Shown here: positions 25,767 through 33,968 of the stretch, piece by piece | Position numbering within the stretch: the stretch's first letter is position 1 | How the letters are laid out: each line of letters opens with the position of its first letter | From: Fodinibacter sp963834965 | GTDB lineage: Bacteria > Actinomycetota > Actinomycetes > Actinomycetales > Dermatophilaceae | Direction of reading: 5' to 3' | DNA length: 64,000 nucleotides | Assembly (NCBI GenBank): GCA_963834965.1 | Contig: CAWIEI010000035.1 | Span: forward strand, 186,001 to 250,000 | The notes under the pieces: model-generated | Told to the model about the DNA's origin: nothing | The model's input: only the letters and a program-made list of their open reading frames with translations | Database searches by the model: none | Program-made: the position numbers and the translations under genes

Positions 25767-27433
25767 GACGGTGACCCCGGGGCGAAGAGGTTCCCGCGAC
25801 GCACCAGGTGCGGGCCGAGCACGAGCGCGTCGACCGGGGCGGACCCGAACAGCTCGAGCGCGTCGCGAGGGTCGTCGACCATCGGGCGGCCGGCGGTGTT
25901 CAGGCTGGTGTTGACCACGACAGGCAGCCCGGTGCGCGCCTGGAACGCCCGCAGCAGGGCGGCCACGTTCGGGGTCGTCGCGTCGTCGACGGTCTGCACC
26001 CGGGCGGTGCCGTCGACGTGCACCACGGCCGGGATGCGGTCGCGCCAGTCGGGCGCGACCCGGTGCACGAACAGCATGTAGGGGCTGGGCAGCGGGCCGT
26101 CGAGGAAGATCTCCTCCGCGCACTCGGCCAGCACCATGGGGGCCACCGGGCGGAACTGCTCGCGGCCCTTGACGTCGTTGAGCCGCTCGAGGTTCTCGGC
26201 CCGCCCGGGGTGCGCCATCAACGAGCGGTTGCCCAGCGCGCGCGGGCCGTACTCGCTGCGCCCGTCGAACCAGGCCACCACCCCGTCGGCGGCGAGCACG
26301 TCGGCCACCTCGCCCGCGAGGTCGTCGGGAGTCGTGAACGGCACCGCGGCCCGGCGCAGCCAGGCGGCGAGGTCGTCGTCGCGCCACTGCCGCCCGAGCG
26401 CGGCCGTGGCCATCGGCTCCGCCATGCTGCCGCCGTCTGCATGCACCTGCAGCGCGGCTCCAAGGGCCGTGCCCGCGTCACCGGCCGCGGGCTGCACCCA
26501 CACCTCCTCGAACGCGGTCTCGCGCCAGATCCGCGTGTTGGCAACGCAGTTCAGCGCTGTGCCACCCGCCATGGTCAGCACCCGGTCACCGGTGCGCTCG
26601 TGCAACCAGGTCGCGAGCTCGACGAGCAGCTCCTCCACGCAGGCCTGCACCGAGCTGGCGAGGTCGGCGTAGCGGGGCGGCCAGTCCTGCTCACCGCCGG
26701 TGCGGCGGGGCGCGAATCGCTCCCAGTCGGGGATGGGCGCCTCGAAGCCCCCCTCGGCGGTGACCCGGATCGTCTGCCGCAGGGCCTCGAGGTGCACCGG
26801 CTTGCCGTACGACGCCAGCGCCATCACCTTGTACTCGTCACTCGAGCGCAGGAAGCCGAGGTGCTCGGTGAGCGACTCGTAGAGCAGGCCCAGCGAGTGC
26901 GGAAGCGACTGCGCGGCGAGCACCTCGAGCCGGCCCTCCTCGTAGTGCCCGCCGAGGTGACTCGCCTGCTCGCCGCGCCCGTCGAGCACGAGCACGCTGC
27001 ACGCTCGGCCGGGGGTCTGCAGCGGGGCAGCGAGGGCCGCCGATGCCGCGTGCGCGACGTGGTGCGGCACGAAGCGCACCTGCTCGCGGTGTAGCCCAGG
27101 CAGCGAGGCGGCCAGGAAGCCGGGCGCCGACTCGGCATACGTGCGGCGCAGCGAGTCCCACGGGTCGTCGAGCCCCATGTCCTCGGCCGGCTTCGCGAGG
27201 GCTGGGTCGAACGAGTAGGCCACGGCATCCAGGTCCTGCGGGCGCAGCCCCGCCTCGGCGAGACACCAGCGCATCGCCTGGTCGGGCAGCTCCCACGCCG
27301 AGAAGGGCACCGGGCGCTTACCGTGCTTGCGCCGGGAGAAGCGTTCCTCCTCAGCGGCGGCGACCACCCGCCCGTCGACGACGAGCGCGGCCGCCGGGTC
27401 GTGGAAGATCGCGTTGACTCCGAGAACTCGCAT
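25763..27433 (-). CDS. NodU/CmcH-family carbamoyltransferase (first gene of heptose operon)
   Basis: 556 residues. The N-terminal ASKHA-fold domain starts MRVLGVNAIFHDPAAALVVD, with HHVAHAASA supplying metal-site His residues, EYKVMALASYGKP and MAGGTALNCVANTRIW. The C-terminal YrdC-like part has GRSEYGPRALGNRSLMAHPG and VVNTSLNTAGRPMVDDPRDA. These enzymes transfer carbamoyl from carbamoyl phosphate to a sugar hydroxyl via carbamoyl-AMP. The LPS-core carbamoyltransferase of Pseudomonas aeruginosa decorates a heptose, so a carbamoyl-heptose is a fair guess here. ATG 27433 has no Shine-Dalgarno and lies 9 nt after a GGGTAG, suggesting a leaderless transcript. Confidence 0.92.
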   Translation of the reverse strand: MRVLGVNAIFHDPAAALVVDGRVVAAAEEERFSRRKHGKRPVPFSAWELPDQAMRWCLAEAGLRPQDLDAVAYSFDPALAKPAEDMGLDDPWDSLRRTYAESAPGFLAASLPGLHREQVRFVPHHVAHAASAALAAPLQTPGRACSVLVLDGRGEQASHLGGHYEEGRLEVLAAQSLPHSLGLLYESLTEHLGFLRSSDEYKVMALASYGKPVHLEALRQTIRVTAEGGFEAPIPDWERFAPRRTGGEQDWPPRYADLASSVQACVEELLVELATWLHERTGDRVLTMAGGTALNCVANTRIWRETAFEEVWVQPAAGDAGTALGAALQVHADGGSMAEPMATAALGRQWRDDDLAAWLRRAAVPFTTPDDLAGEVADVLAADGVVAWFDGRSEYGPRALGNRSLMAHPGRAENLERLNDVKGREQFRPVAPMVLAECAEEIFLDGPLPSPYMLFVHRVAPDWRDRIPAVVHVDGTARVQTVDDATTPNVAALLRAFQARTGLPVVVNTSLNTAGRPMVDDPRDALELFGSAPVDALVLGPHLVRRGNLFAPGSPS

Positions 27434-27442
27434 GGGGCACCA

Positions 27443-27470
27443 CTACCCGGGTGAAGCGCTTCTCACTCGC
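27443..27470 (-). promoter_or_regulatory. SigB-type promoter candidate for the heptose operon
   Basis: Minus strand GCGAGTG (27470-27464), 15 nt, GGGTAG (27448-27443), then only 9 nt to the ATG. Closely matches the catalase element at 35449 and the SDR element at 41066. Confidence 0.55.
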
Positions 27471-27508
27471 GGCAACTTCCCGAAGCGGTCCGGACACCGT
27501 TGGGAGCC

Positions 27509-27533
27509 GTTTGTCACCGCCTGAAACGGGCAC
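27509..27533 (+). promoter_or_regulatory. SigB-type promoter candidate for the aldehyde dehydrogenase
   Basis: GTTT at 27509-27512, 15 nt, GGGCAC at 27528-27533 and 9 nt to the ATG. The -10 deviates from GGGTAC at one base. Confidence 0.4.
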
Positions 27534-27542
27534 AGTGCGGAC

Positions 27543-28926
27543 ATGACGCAGACGACGACCCGTCCCAGCTCCGCGCCGTCCACCCACCCGGATGCTGCTG
27601 CCATCGCTGCCGCAGTGTCGGATGCCGTGGCGCGCGCCCGCGCCGCCCAGCCGGGATGGCGCGCCACCTCGCCCGGCGAGCGAGCCGGGCACCTGCGCGC
27701 GGCCGCCTCGGCGGTTCGGGCGGCATCCGACGAGCTCGGTGACCTGCTCTGCATGACCACCGGCCGGTTGCTGGGAGAGGCGCGCGACGGTGCCCGGGTG
27801 GCCGCCGACCTCCTCGACGAGGCCGCGGTCACCGGGCTGGTGGGTGGCCGGGCGCTGGCCGGCAACCCCGGTGCGCTCGACATCGTGCGCACCGAGCCGC
27901 GCGGCGTGGTCGGCGTGATCACCCCGTGGAACGACCCCTACCCCGCCGCCGCGGGCCTGGTCGCCGCCGCCCTCATCACCGGTAACACGGTGGTGCACAA
28001 GCCCTCCGAGCGCAGCGCCGCCCCGGGTGCGCGGCTCACCGAGCTGGTCGCCGGTGCGCTGCCCGACGGGGTGCTCGAGCTGGTCGCGGGGGATGCCGGG
28101 GCCGGGGCGGCGCTCGCCGCCCACCCGGGCGTCGACCTGGTCGCGCACATCGGCAGCAGCGCCGCCGGGGCGTCGGTGCGGGTGGCCTGCGCCGCCCGGG
28201 GCGCCGCGGCCGTCACCGAGAACGGTGGCAAGGACGCCCTGCTCGTCGACGCCGGGGTCGACCCGGCCTGGGCCGCCGAGCAGATCGCCGTGGGGAGCCT
28301 TCACGAACGCCGGGCAGCTGTGCACGTCGGTGGAGCGGGTCTACCTGCACGCCGACGTCGCGGATGCCGTGCTCGCCGAGCTGGTGCGCCGGGCCGAGTC
28401 GCTCATCGTCGGTGACCCGCGCGAGCCCTCGACCACGATGGCCGCCCTCGTCGACGAGCGCGCGCTCGACACCGTCGACGACCACGTGCAGCAGGCGCTG
28501 CGCGCGGGTGCCCGGCTGCTGACCGGAGGCAGCGTGCTTCGGGCCGGCCCCACGGCCTACGCCCCCACCGTGCTGGTCGACTGCACCGACGAGATGCTCG
28601 TGATGGCGGAGGAGACCTTCGGACCGGTGGCGGCGGTCGCCGTCGTCGGCTCGTGGGAGGAGGCGCTGGAGCGGGCCGGCGGTGGCCGGTACGGCCTGGC
28701 GGCAACGGTTCTCACCCCCGACACGGCCCACGCACTGGCGGCCATCGAGTCCCTCGAGGTGGGCACGGTGAAGGTCAACGCGGTCTTCGGTGGGGCGCCC
28801 GGCGGGTCGGCCGACCCGCGGCGCGACAGCGGGCGCGGAGCGGGCTACGGGCCCGACCTGCTGCGCGAGATGGTCGTGCTCAAGGCGGTTCACTGGGAGG
28901 CCGCGCCGGCGTCGCGCGGCGTCTGA
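27543..28926 (+). pseudogene. Aldehyde dehydrogenase with one frameshift
   Basis: Reads as a full ALDH of about 460 residues in two frames. The first frame gives IVRTEPRGVVGVITPWNDPY, GNTVVHKPSERSA and VTENGGKDALLVDAG; the second, from about 28297, gives AFTNAGQLCTSVERVYLHAD with the catalytic Cys, EETFGPVAAVAVV and GTVKVNAVFGGAPGGSADP. The switch lies in GTGGGGAGCCTTCACG at about 28289-28304, where one extra base explains it. All catalytic residues survive on both sides, so this is either a very recent pseudogene or a sequencing error. ATG 27543 has no Shine-Dalgarno. Confidence 0.85.
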
Positions 28927-28980
28927 CAGCATCCATGTGGGGCTTGGCCGGCCGGCTGCCGCACGAGGGTCCGGAGCCGC

Positions 28981-29007
28981 GCGAATGGGTGCCCAGGAGA
29001 GGGGTAC
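28981..29007 (+). promoter_or_regulatory. SigB-type promoter candidate for the CBS remnant
   Basis: GCGAATG at 28981-28987, 14 nt, GGGTAC at 29002-29007, 37 nt before the ATG at 29045. The promoter has outlived most of its gene. Confidence 0.5.
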
Positions 29008-29044
29008 GGGACGGTCTCACACCCGCACCACCGAGGAGGGGAAA

Positions 29045-29230
29045 ATGACCAGCACCGCAGGTGACGGCATGAGCCAGGGTGACGGCCTGACGGTCATGGA
29101 GGGGCACCAGGTGCGGCGGCTCCCCGTCATCGGCGGCCACCGACTCGTCGGCATCAGCCAGGGCGACCTCGCCCAGGCGTTGCCCGACGACCAGACCGGT
29201 CAGCTCGTGGAGTCCCTCTCGACGGAGTGA
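29045..29230 (+). pseudogene. CBS-domain protein with internal deletion
   Basis: A 61-residue open frame after a strong GAGGAGGGG Shine-Dalgarno. The first 17 residues (MTSTAGDGMSQGDGLTV) resemble the start of a two-CBS-domain stress protein; the rest (MEGHQVRRLPVIGGHRL, LVGISQGDLAQALPDDQ) is the end of the second CBS domain. The first CBS domain and linker, about 80 residues, are missing in frame, and one residue of the usual LVGxIS is lost. A CBS pair is needed to bind adenosyl ligands, so this is probably non-functional although it may still be translated. Confidence 0.6.
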
Positions 29231-29318
29231 GGGCCGCGAGCGGCCGAGGATGCCGGGGTGTGGGGCGGGGGCCCGCTCCCCGGCATCCGGTGGTGGTCGC
29301 CACCCAGACCCGGTGCCG

Positions 29319-29720
29319 TCAGCTGATCACCGGCAGTGTCGGCCAGCGCCAGCTGGCCCACCCCGGCCAGGTGTCGTGGCCCTGCGGCGGCGGCGGGACG
29401 GGTCCGTTGTCCAGCTCGTCACGGCTGGGCAGCTCGATGGACGCCAGGAAGTGGTCGTGGTCGGCATCGGTCATCTCGAAGGTGGTCTCCGGGGCCTTCC
29501 GCCACCTCGTGGTCGCCCGCCGCCGACGCTCGTCCTCGCTGGCGTGCACGTACTCGAGCCTGAAGTGGGCACCCGCGCTCTCGGCGATGACGCGGATGGC
29601 ATAGCGCTCGTCGGCGGACCAGCAGCCGAAGTCCAGGATGGCGCCGGATCCGCTGAGGAGCACCTGGTGCGCGACCCAGATCATCCGGCCCTCGAGGATG
29701 TCGCGGCGCCCGTCGGCACT
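29319..29720 (-). pseudogene. P-loop kinase-like (AAA family) gene lacking its N-terminus
   Basis: The minus strand reads SADGRRDILEGRMIWVAHQV, AILDFGCWSADERYAIRVIA and FRLEYVHASEDERRRRATTR, ending in PTLPVIS at 29319. This matches the C-terminal two-thirds of a family of small zeta-toxin-like/AAA phosphotransferases in actinobacteria. A TGA lies just before PAASADG, and no Walker A motif can be found upstream, so the ATP-binding N-terminus is gone. ATG 29684 could start a 121-residue fragment, without a clear Shine-Dalgarno. Confidence 0.65.
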
Positions 29721-30044
29721 CGCCGCAGGTCACGGAGCTGAGCGCTGGAGAGCGAGGCAGGAAGTGAGTGCGCCCGCCAACAGGCAGACGGTTGCCTGGG
29801 GTCCCGCGGTGACGCTTGGCGGACGCCGCCTGTGGCTCCTTTGCCTGTCGGGGGACCAGCCCGATGTCCGCCGTCGCCACGAGGGACAGCCCGTGGCTCA
29901 CCCTGCGCTCACTGAGCAGAGCGGGCAGGGGTCCTTGGCGGACCATGTTTCCCTTGGCCCTCCTTGCCCAGCATGCCTCTCGGGCTCGCTACCGACGAGC
30001 ACCCAGACCTGCGCGTGGGGCCAAGGCTCGAGCTGCGGCCGAGC
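29721..30044. other. Gap of 324 nt without a recognisable gene
   Basis: No frame gives a recognisable protein, no strong hairpin or promoter of the SigB type was seen. It probably holds the decayed 5' part of the kinase-like gene and unrelated spacer. Confidence 0.5.
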
Positions 30045-30890
30045 TCAGGCGGCGTGGCGCACCCGGTCGAGCACGGCGCCGGCGACCTCGTCGGGCTGCA
30101 GCTCAGGCAGCCAGTGCCCGGCGTCGAGCTCGACGAAGAGGTAGTCCCCCGTGACGTGGGAACGGGTGGCCTGCGCCGCCGCGCGCCCCAGTGCCGGGTC
30201 GTGCTGCCCCCACACATAGGTGGTCGGGACGCTCACGTCGCCAGTGCCCGCACCGATGCCGTCGAGCACCTCCCACGGGGGCCGGCGGCCGGCGGCTCGG
30301 TACCAGGCCAGCGGGCCGTGCAGCGACGACGGGCTGGAGAACCGGCGGGCGTACCGGTCGGCCAGGTGGGTGGGCAGGCCTGACATCCGCAGCGAGCGCG
30401 CCAGGGTGCGCGACAGCACGAGCTCGGGCAGCACCGGCACCTGCACAGCCAAGGTGTACCAGCTGCGCAGCGGCTGCAGCGATCTGGTCATCGCGTGGAC
30501 CAGGGCGGCCGGGTGTGGCGTCGACAGCACAGTCAGCGAGCCGACCCGGTCGGCGTGGTGCGCCCCCAGGTACCAGGCGACCGCGCCGCCCCAGTCGTGT
30601 CCGACCACGTGCGCGGTGGCGACGTCAGCGGCATCCATGACAGCCAGGACGTCTGCCGCCAGGGTGCTGACCCGGTAGGCCGAGACGTCGACGGGGTTGG
30701 CTCCGGGCGAGTAGCCGCGCTGGTCGGGTGCGAGGGTGCGCAGGCCGGCGCGGTGCAGCGTGGGCGTCACCCCGGACCAGCACCGCGAGTCCTGCGGGAA
30801 GCCGTGCAGCAGCACCACGGCCTCGCCCCCGCGTGGCCCCTCGTCACGCACCTCGAGGGTCAACCCGGAGCGCTCCACGACGTCGATCAT
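30045..30890 (-). CDS. Alpha/beta hydrolase, epoxide hydrolase-like
   Basis: 281 residues. VVLLHGFPQDSRCW is the oxyanion HGxP motif, VGHDWGGAVAWYL the nucleophile elbow with Asp (GHDWGG) as in epoxide hydrolases and haloalkane dehalogenases rather than Ser. VWGQHDPALG gives the acid and LDAGHWLPELQPDEV the catalytic His. A lid with Tyr residues (WYRAAGRRPPWEV) fits epoxide hydrolase. Natural substrate unknown. ATG 30890 overlaps the DUF2231 stop (ATGA); it is the last gene of a three-gene stress-type operon that begins with hemerythrin. Confidence 0.87.
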   Translation of the reverse strand: MIDVVERSGLTLEVRDEGPRGGEAVVLLHGFPQDSRCWSGVTPTLHRAGLRTLAPDQRGYSPGANPVDVSAYRVSTLAADVLAVMDAADVATAHVVGHDWGGAVAWYLGAHHADRVGSLTVLSTPHPAALVHAMTRSLQPLRSWYTLAVQVPVLPELVLSRTLARSLRMSGLPTHLADRYARRFSSPSSLHGPLAWYRAAGRRPPWEVLDGIGAGTGDVSVPTTYVWGQHDPALGRAAAQATRSHVTGDYLFVELDAGHWLPELQPDEVAGAVLDRVRHAA

Positions 30891-31513
30891 GTCAGCGCCC
30901 CGGGGCCCACGACCGGCTCGATCGAGGGCGCCGTTCGCTCGGTGCCGGCATCCGGCGGCCCCACGGCATCCCGGGCGAAGGCCTGGTTGCGGCTGCCGAC
31001 CTTGCGGGCGGTGGTGAGGTGGCCACCGAGGTAGCCCGAGGCGCCGGTGAGTGCGGCACCGGCGAGCGCCGTGGCGACGCCCAGCCGGTGCCGCCGACGC
31101 GAGCGCGCGACGTACGAGGCGAGGTAGAGGGTGACAGCGGCGCCGTTGAGCACCCCGTGCAGGGCGCCCACTCGCTGGGTCTCGCGGCCGAGTGGTGCCC
31201 ACTCGGCCACCCCGGTCAGCGCGGTGGGGCCGGAGGCCGCGAGCCCCGCCCCGACGAGCCAGCGGCTCGCCGCGCGGTCCTCGGGGCGACCGCGCAGGTC
31301 GAGAGCCGTGGCGGCCGTCCAGAAGCCGAGCGGCAGGTCGGTGAGCAGCGGGTGCAGCGCGTGGCCGATCACGCCGGAGCGCAGCAGCTCGCTGCCCGAC
31401 CACCGGTCGAGCGGGGCGGCGATGACCCCGTAGAAGGAGCGCAGGCGGTCGAGCGACGGGTTCTGCTCCAGCCGCTGCACGGCGGTGACGACGCGGGTCG
31501 TGGCGGTGGCCAT
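30887..31513 (-). CDS. DUF2231-type membrane protein
   Basis: 208 residues. A soluble N-terminus (ATATTRVVTAVQRLEQNPSL) is followed by LLRSGVIGHALHPLLTDLPL, with the HxLHP pair typical of DUF2231, and four hydrophobic segments (about 60-75, 85-102, 120-138, 145-165). The C-terminal GGHLTTARKVGSRNQAF is also common in the family. Relatives are predicted haem- or redox-linked membrane proteins, but no function is proven. Starts 4 nt after the hemerythrin stop codon, so it is the second gene of that operon. Confidence 0.82.
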   Translation of the reverse strand: MATATTRVVTAVQRLEQNPSLDRLRSFYGVIAAPLDRWSGSELLRSGVIGHALHPLLTDLPLGFWTAATALDLRGRPEDRAASRWLVGAGLAASGPTALTGVAEWAPLGRETQRVGALHGVLNGAAVTLYLASYVARSRRRHRLGVATALAGAALTGASGYLGGHLTTARKVGSRNQAFARDAVGPPDAGTERTAPSIEPVVGPGALT

Positions 31514-31517
31514 GCGA

Positions 31518-32015
31518 TCAGGCGATGACCGCGTCGATGGTCTTCTTCAGGGCGCTCGGCTGCTCGGGCCGGCGCGGTGCGCGCTCCTTGGCCTCCGCCA
31601 GCTCGGCGCCGATCTCACGCAGCTGGGTGCGGGACAACCCTTCTCGCACCTGGGGGAACCACTCCTGCTCCTCCTCCTCGATGTGGTGGTCGACGTTCTC
31701 GATGAGCACCGTGGCCTTCGCCACGAACCGCTCGTCCTTGTACGTCATCGGCACCAGCTCCATCACGAGCAGGTCCGCCACGTGGTGCTCCTCGTACGAC
31801 TCGAGAACGTCGTCCTCGAGGTCGGGCAGCAGGGCTCGCACCCGCGGGTACATGACCTCGTTCTCGATGTAGGTGTGCACCGTCAGCAGCTCGATCATCT
31901 TCTCGACGAGCTTGCCCTTTCGGGCGGGCGTGGTGGAGTCCTTCTGGAACTCACGGAAGAGCTTGCGCACCTCCTTGTGGTCGTCCTTCAGCATCACGAT
32001 CGCGTCCTGGGACAT
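31518..32015 (-). CDS. Hemerythrin HHE-domain protein
   Basis: 165 residues, a four-helix bundle with a probable di-iron site: DHKEVRKLFREF, VHTYIENEVMYPRV, SYEEHHVADLLVMEL and VDHHIEEEEQEWFPQV provide the expected His and Glu ligands. Bacterial HHE proteins sense or scavenge oxygen, NO or peroxide. TGAGGAG precedes ATG 32015 with good spacing. It heads an operon with the DUF2231 protein and the hydrolase, behind a strong SigB-type element, so oxidative or general stress expression is likely. Confidence 0.92.
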   Translation of the reverse strand: MSQDAIVMLKDDHKEVRKLFREFQKDSTTPARKGKLVEKMIELLTVHTYIENEVMYPRVRALLPDLEDDVLESYEEHHVADLLVMELVPMTYKDERFVAKATVLIENVDHHIEEEEQEWFPQVREGLSRTQLREIGAELAEAKERAPRRPEQPSALKKTIDAVIA

Positions 32016-32078
32016 GTCGACTCCTCACAGATGGGGTCGGCGGGCGCAGGGCGCACCGGCCGTGGCGTCCCCGACGAC

Positions 32079-32105
32079 CTACCCGGCGGCCCCGCACACA
32101 AACAC
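32079..32105 (-). promoter_or_regulatory. SigB-type promoter candidate for the hemerythrin operon
   Basis: Minus strand GTGTTTG (32105-32099), 14 nt, GGGTAG (32084-32079), 63 nt before the ATG. GTTT to GGGTAG spacing is 15. Confidence 0.6.
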
Positions 32106-32107
32106 GG

Positions 32108-32133
32108 GCGTGGTCGTGCCACGGTGTGGGTAG
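32108..32133 (+). promoter_or_regulatory. Weak SigB-type promoter candidate for the FAD enzyme
   Basis: GCGTG at 32108-32112, 15 nt, GGGTAG at 32128-32133, back to back with the hemerythrin promoter. The -35 match is poor. Confidence 0.35.
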
Positions 32134-32183
32134 GCAGTGATGGCTCCGCGCCCGGAGCCCGTGACCCGACCGAAGGAGTGCCG

Positions 32184-33788
32184 ATGCCGGTGACCACCTG
32201 CGACGCCGTGGTGGTGGGCGCCGGGCCCAACGGCCTGGTCGCCGCCAACGCGCTCGCGGATGCCGGCTGGGACGTCGTGCTCGTGGAGGCCCAGAACGAG
32301 GTGGGCGGGGCGGTGCGCAGTGCCGAGAGCGTCGAGCCGGGCTTCGTCACTGACCTGTTCAGCGCGTTCTACCCGCTGGCTGCCGCCAGCCCGGTGGTGC
32401 GCGACCTGCACCTCGAGGAGCACGGGCTGGCCTGGCGGCACGCTCCCGACGTCATGGCCCACGCGCTGCCCGACGGACGAGGAGCCGTGCTGCGGCGTGA
32501 CCCGGCCGACACCGCGGCGGGGCTCGATGCCGCGCATGCCGGCGACGGTGATGCCTGGCTGCGCCTGGTCGCGGGGTGGGACCGCATCCGTGACCCGCTC
32601 CTCGACGCCCTGTTCACGCCCTTCCCGCCAGTACGGTCCGGGATGCGGCTGCTGCGCCGGTCGGGGGTCTCCGGCACCCTCGACCTCACCCGGCTCGGCC
32701 TGCTCTCGGTGCGCCGCTTCGGCCAGGAGGAGTTCGACAGCGAAGAGGCGCGAGTCCTGCTCAGCGGCAACGCGATGCACAGCGACATCTCCCCCGACAG
32801 CGCCGGCAGCGCGCTCTTCGGGTGGCTGCTGGTGATGCTCGGCCAGGACGTCGGGTTCCCGGTGCCCGAGGGTGGCGCGGGGAGGCTGGCCGCAGCCCTC
32901 CGGCGGCGGGCCGAGTCGCTCGGGGTCCAGGTCCGCTGCGGCACGGCGGTCACCGAGGTGGTGGTGTCGGGCGGCCGCGCGCACGGCGTGCGGCTGGCCG
33001 ACGGCACCCAGGTGCGAGCGCGGCACGCCGTGCTGGCAGACGTGCCGGCACCGGCACTCTACGGCGACCTCGTCGGCGCCCAGCAGTTGCCTGCCCGGTT
33101 CATGCGCGACCTGAGCCACTTCGACTGGGACGACGCGACGCTCAAGGTCAACTGGGCTCTGCGCGAACCGATCCCGTGGAAGGCACCCGAAGCCCGGGGC
33201 GCCGGCACGGTGCACCTCGGGGTCGACGACGACGGGCTGGTCGACGTCGCCGCCGCCCTGTCCGTGGGCCGGATGCCGCGCACCCCCTTCCTGCTCCTGG
33301 GCCAGATGACCACCGCCGACCCCACCCGCTCCCCCACCGGCACCGAGTCGGTGTGGGCCTACACCCACCTGCCGCGGCTCCTCGCCGGTGACGACGACGC
33401 GGTGGATCGCCAGGTCGAGCGGATGCAGGAGGCGGTCGAGGCGGTGGCGCCCGGTTTCGGCTCGACCGTGATCGGCCGGCAGGTGCAGCGCCCGGCGGAC
33501 CTCGAGGCCGCCGACGGCAGCCTGAGCCGCGGGGCCTTGAATGCCGGCACCGCCGCCCTGCACCAGCAGCTGGTGCTGCGGCCGACCCGGGGTCTTGGCC
33601 GGCCCGAGACGCCGGTCACCAACCTCTACCTCGCCAGCGCGTCGGCCCACCCGGGCGGCGGGGTGCACGGGGCGTGCGGCTGGAACGCCGCGGTGTCGGC
33701 CCTGCGCCAGCGTGGCCCGCTCGGCCCGGTGCGCCGCGCCCTGTTCCGCACGGCGTGGGCACGGGTCCTGCGCGAGCCGCCCGGCTGA
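32184..33788 (+). CDS. Phytoene desaturase-like FAD oxidoreductase
   Basis: 534 residues. The N-terminal dinucleotide fold is VVVGAGPNGLVAANALADAG with EAQNEVGGAVRSAES following, as in carotenoid and retinoid desaturase/isomerase relatives (NAD(P)/FAD-dependent, CrtI-like). The C-terminal FAD motif NLYLASASAHPGGGVHGACG completes it. There is no carotenoid cluster nearby, so the substrate is open; many such proteins in actinobacteria are unassigned. GAAGGAG lies 5-6 nt before ATG 32184. Divergent from the hemerythrin operon and sharing its promoter region. Confidence 0.85.
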   Translation: MPVTTCDAVVVGAGPNGLVAANALADAGWDVVLVEAQNEVGGAVRSAESVEPGFVTDLFSAFYPLAAASPVVRDLHLEEHGLAWRHAPDVMAHALPDGRGAVLRRDPADTAAGLDAAHAGDGDAWLRLVAGWDRIRDPLLDALFTPFPPVRSGMRLLRRSGVSGTLDLTRLGLLSVRRFGQEEFDSEEARVLLSGNAMHSDISPDSAGSALFGWLLVMLGQDVGFPVPEGGAGRLAAALRRRAESLGVQVRCGTAVTEVVVSGGRAHGVRLADGTQVRARHAVLADVPAPALYGDLVGAQQLPARFMRDLSHFDWDDATLKVNWALREPIPWKAPEARGAGTVHLGVDDDGLVDVAAALSVGRMPRTPFLLLGQMTTADPTRSPTGTESVWAYTHLPRLLAGDDDAVDRQVERMQEAVEAVAPGFGSTVIGRQVQRPADLEAADGSLSRGALNAGTAALHQQLVLRPTRGLGRPETPVTNLYLASASAHPGGGVHGACGWNAAVSALRQRGPLGPVRRALFRTAWARVLREPPG

Positions 33789-33870
33789 CCCGGGCGCACG
33801 GCATCCGGCCAGATCGACGGTCGGCGGTGAGGCCGGTGGACCGGTACGACCTGACGCCGGATACCGCCAC

Positions 33871-33916
33871 GTAGGTGCACCGATCACGCGACCTACCAGG
33901 CAGTGGGGAGAAAGCG
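33871..33916. repeat. 46-bp palindromic repeat, degenerate copy
   Basis: ATACCGCCACGTAG at the left and GACCTACCAGGCAGT at the right align with the two exact copies at 37800 and 37896 over the full 46 bp. It lies between two converging genes, as do the other copies. Confidence 0.65.
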
Positions 33917-33968
33917 AGGACCTCGTCGAGGCGGCCACGCAGCCCCCGACATCGGGGATGCCGCGCCG

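Noticed and set aside
17269..27433. LPS core biosynthesis cluster
   Set aside because: Two GT9 genes and heptose enzymes suggest it, but the surrounding genome is actinobacterial, without lipid A or outer-membrane genes; the carrier must be something else.
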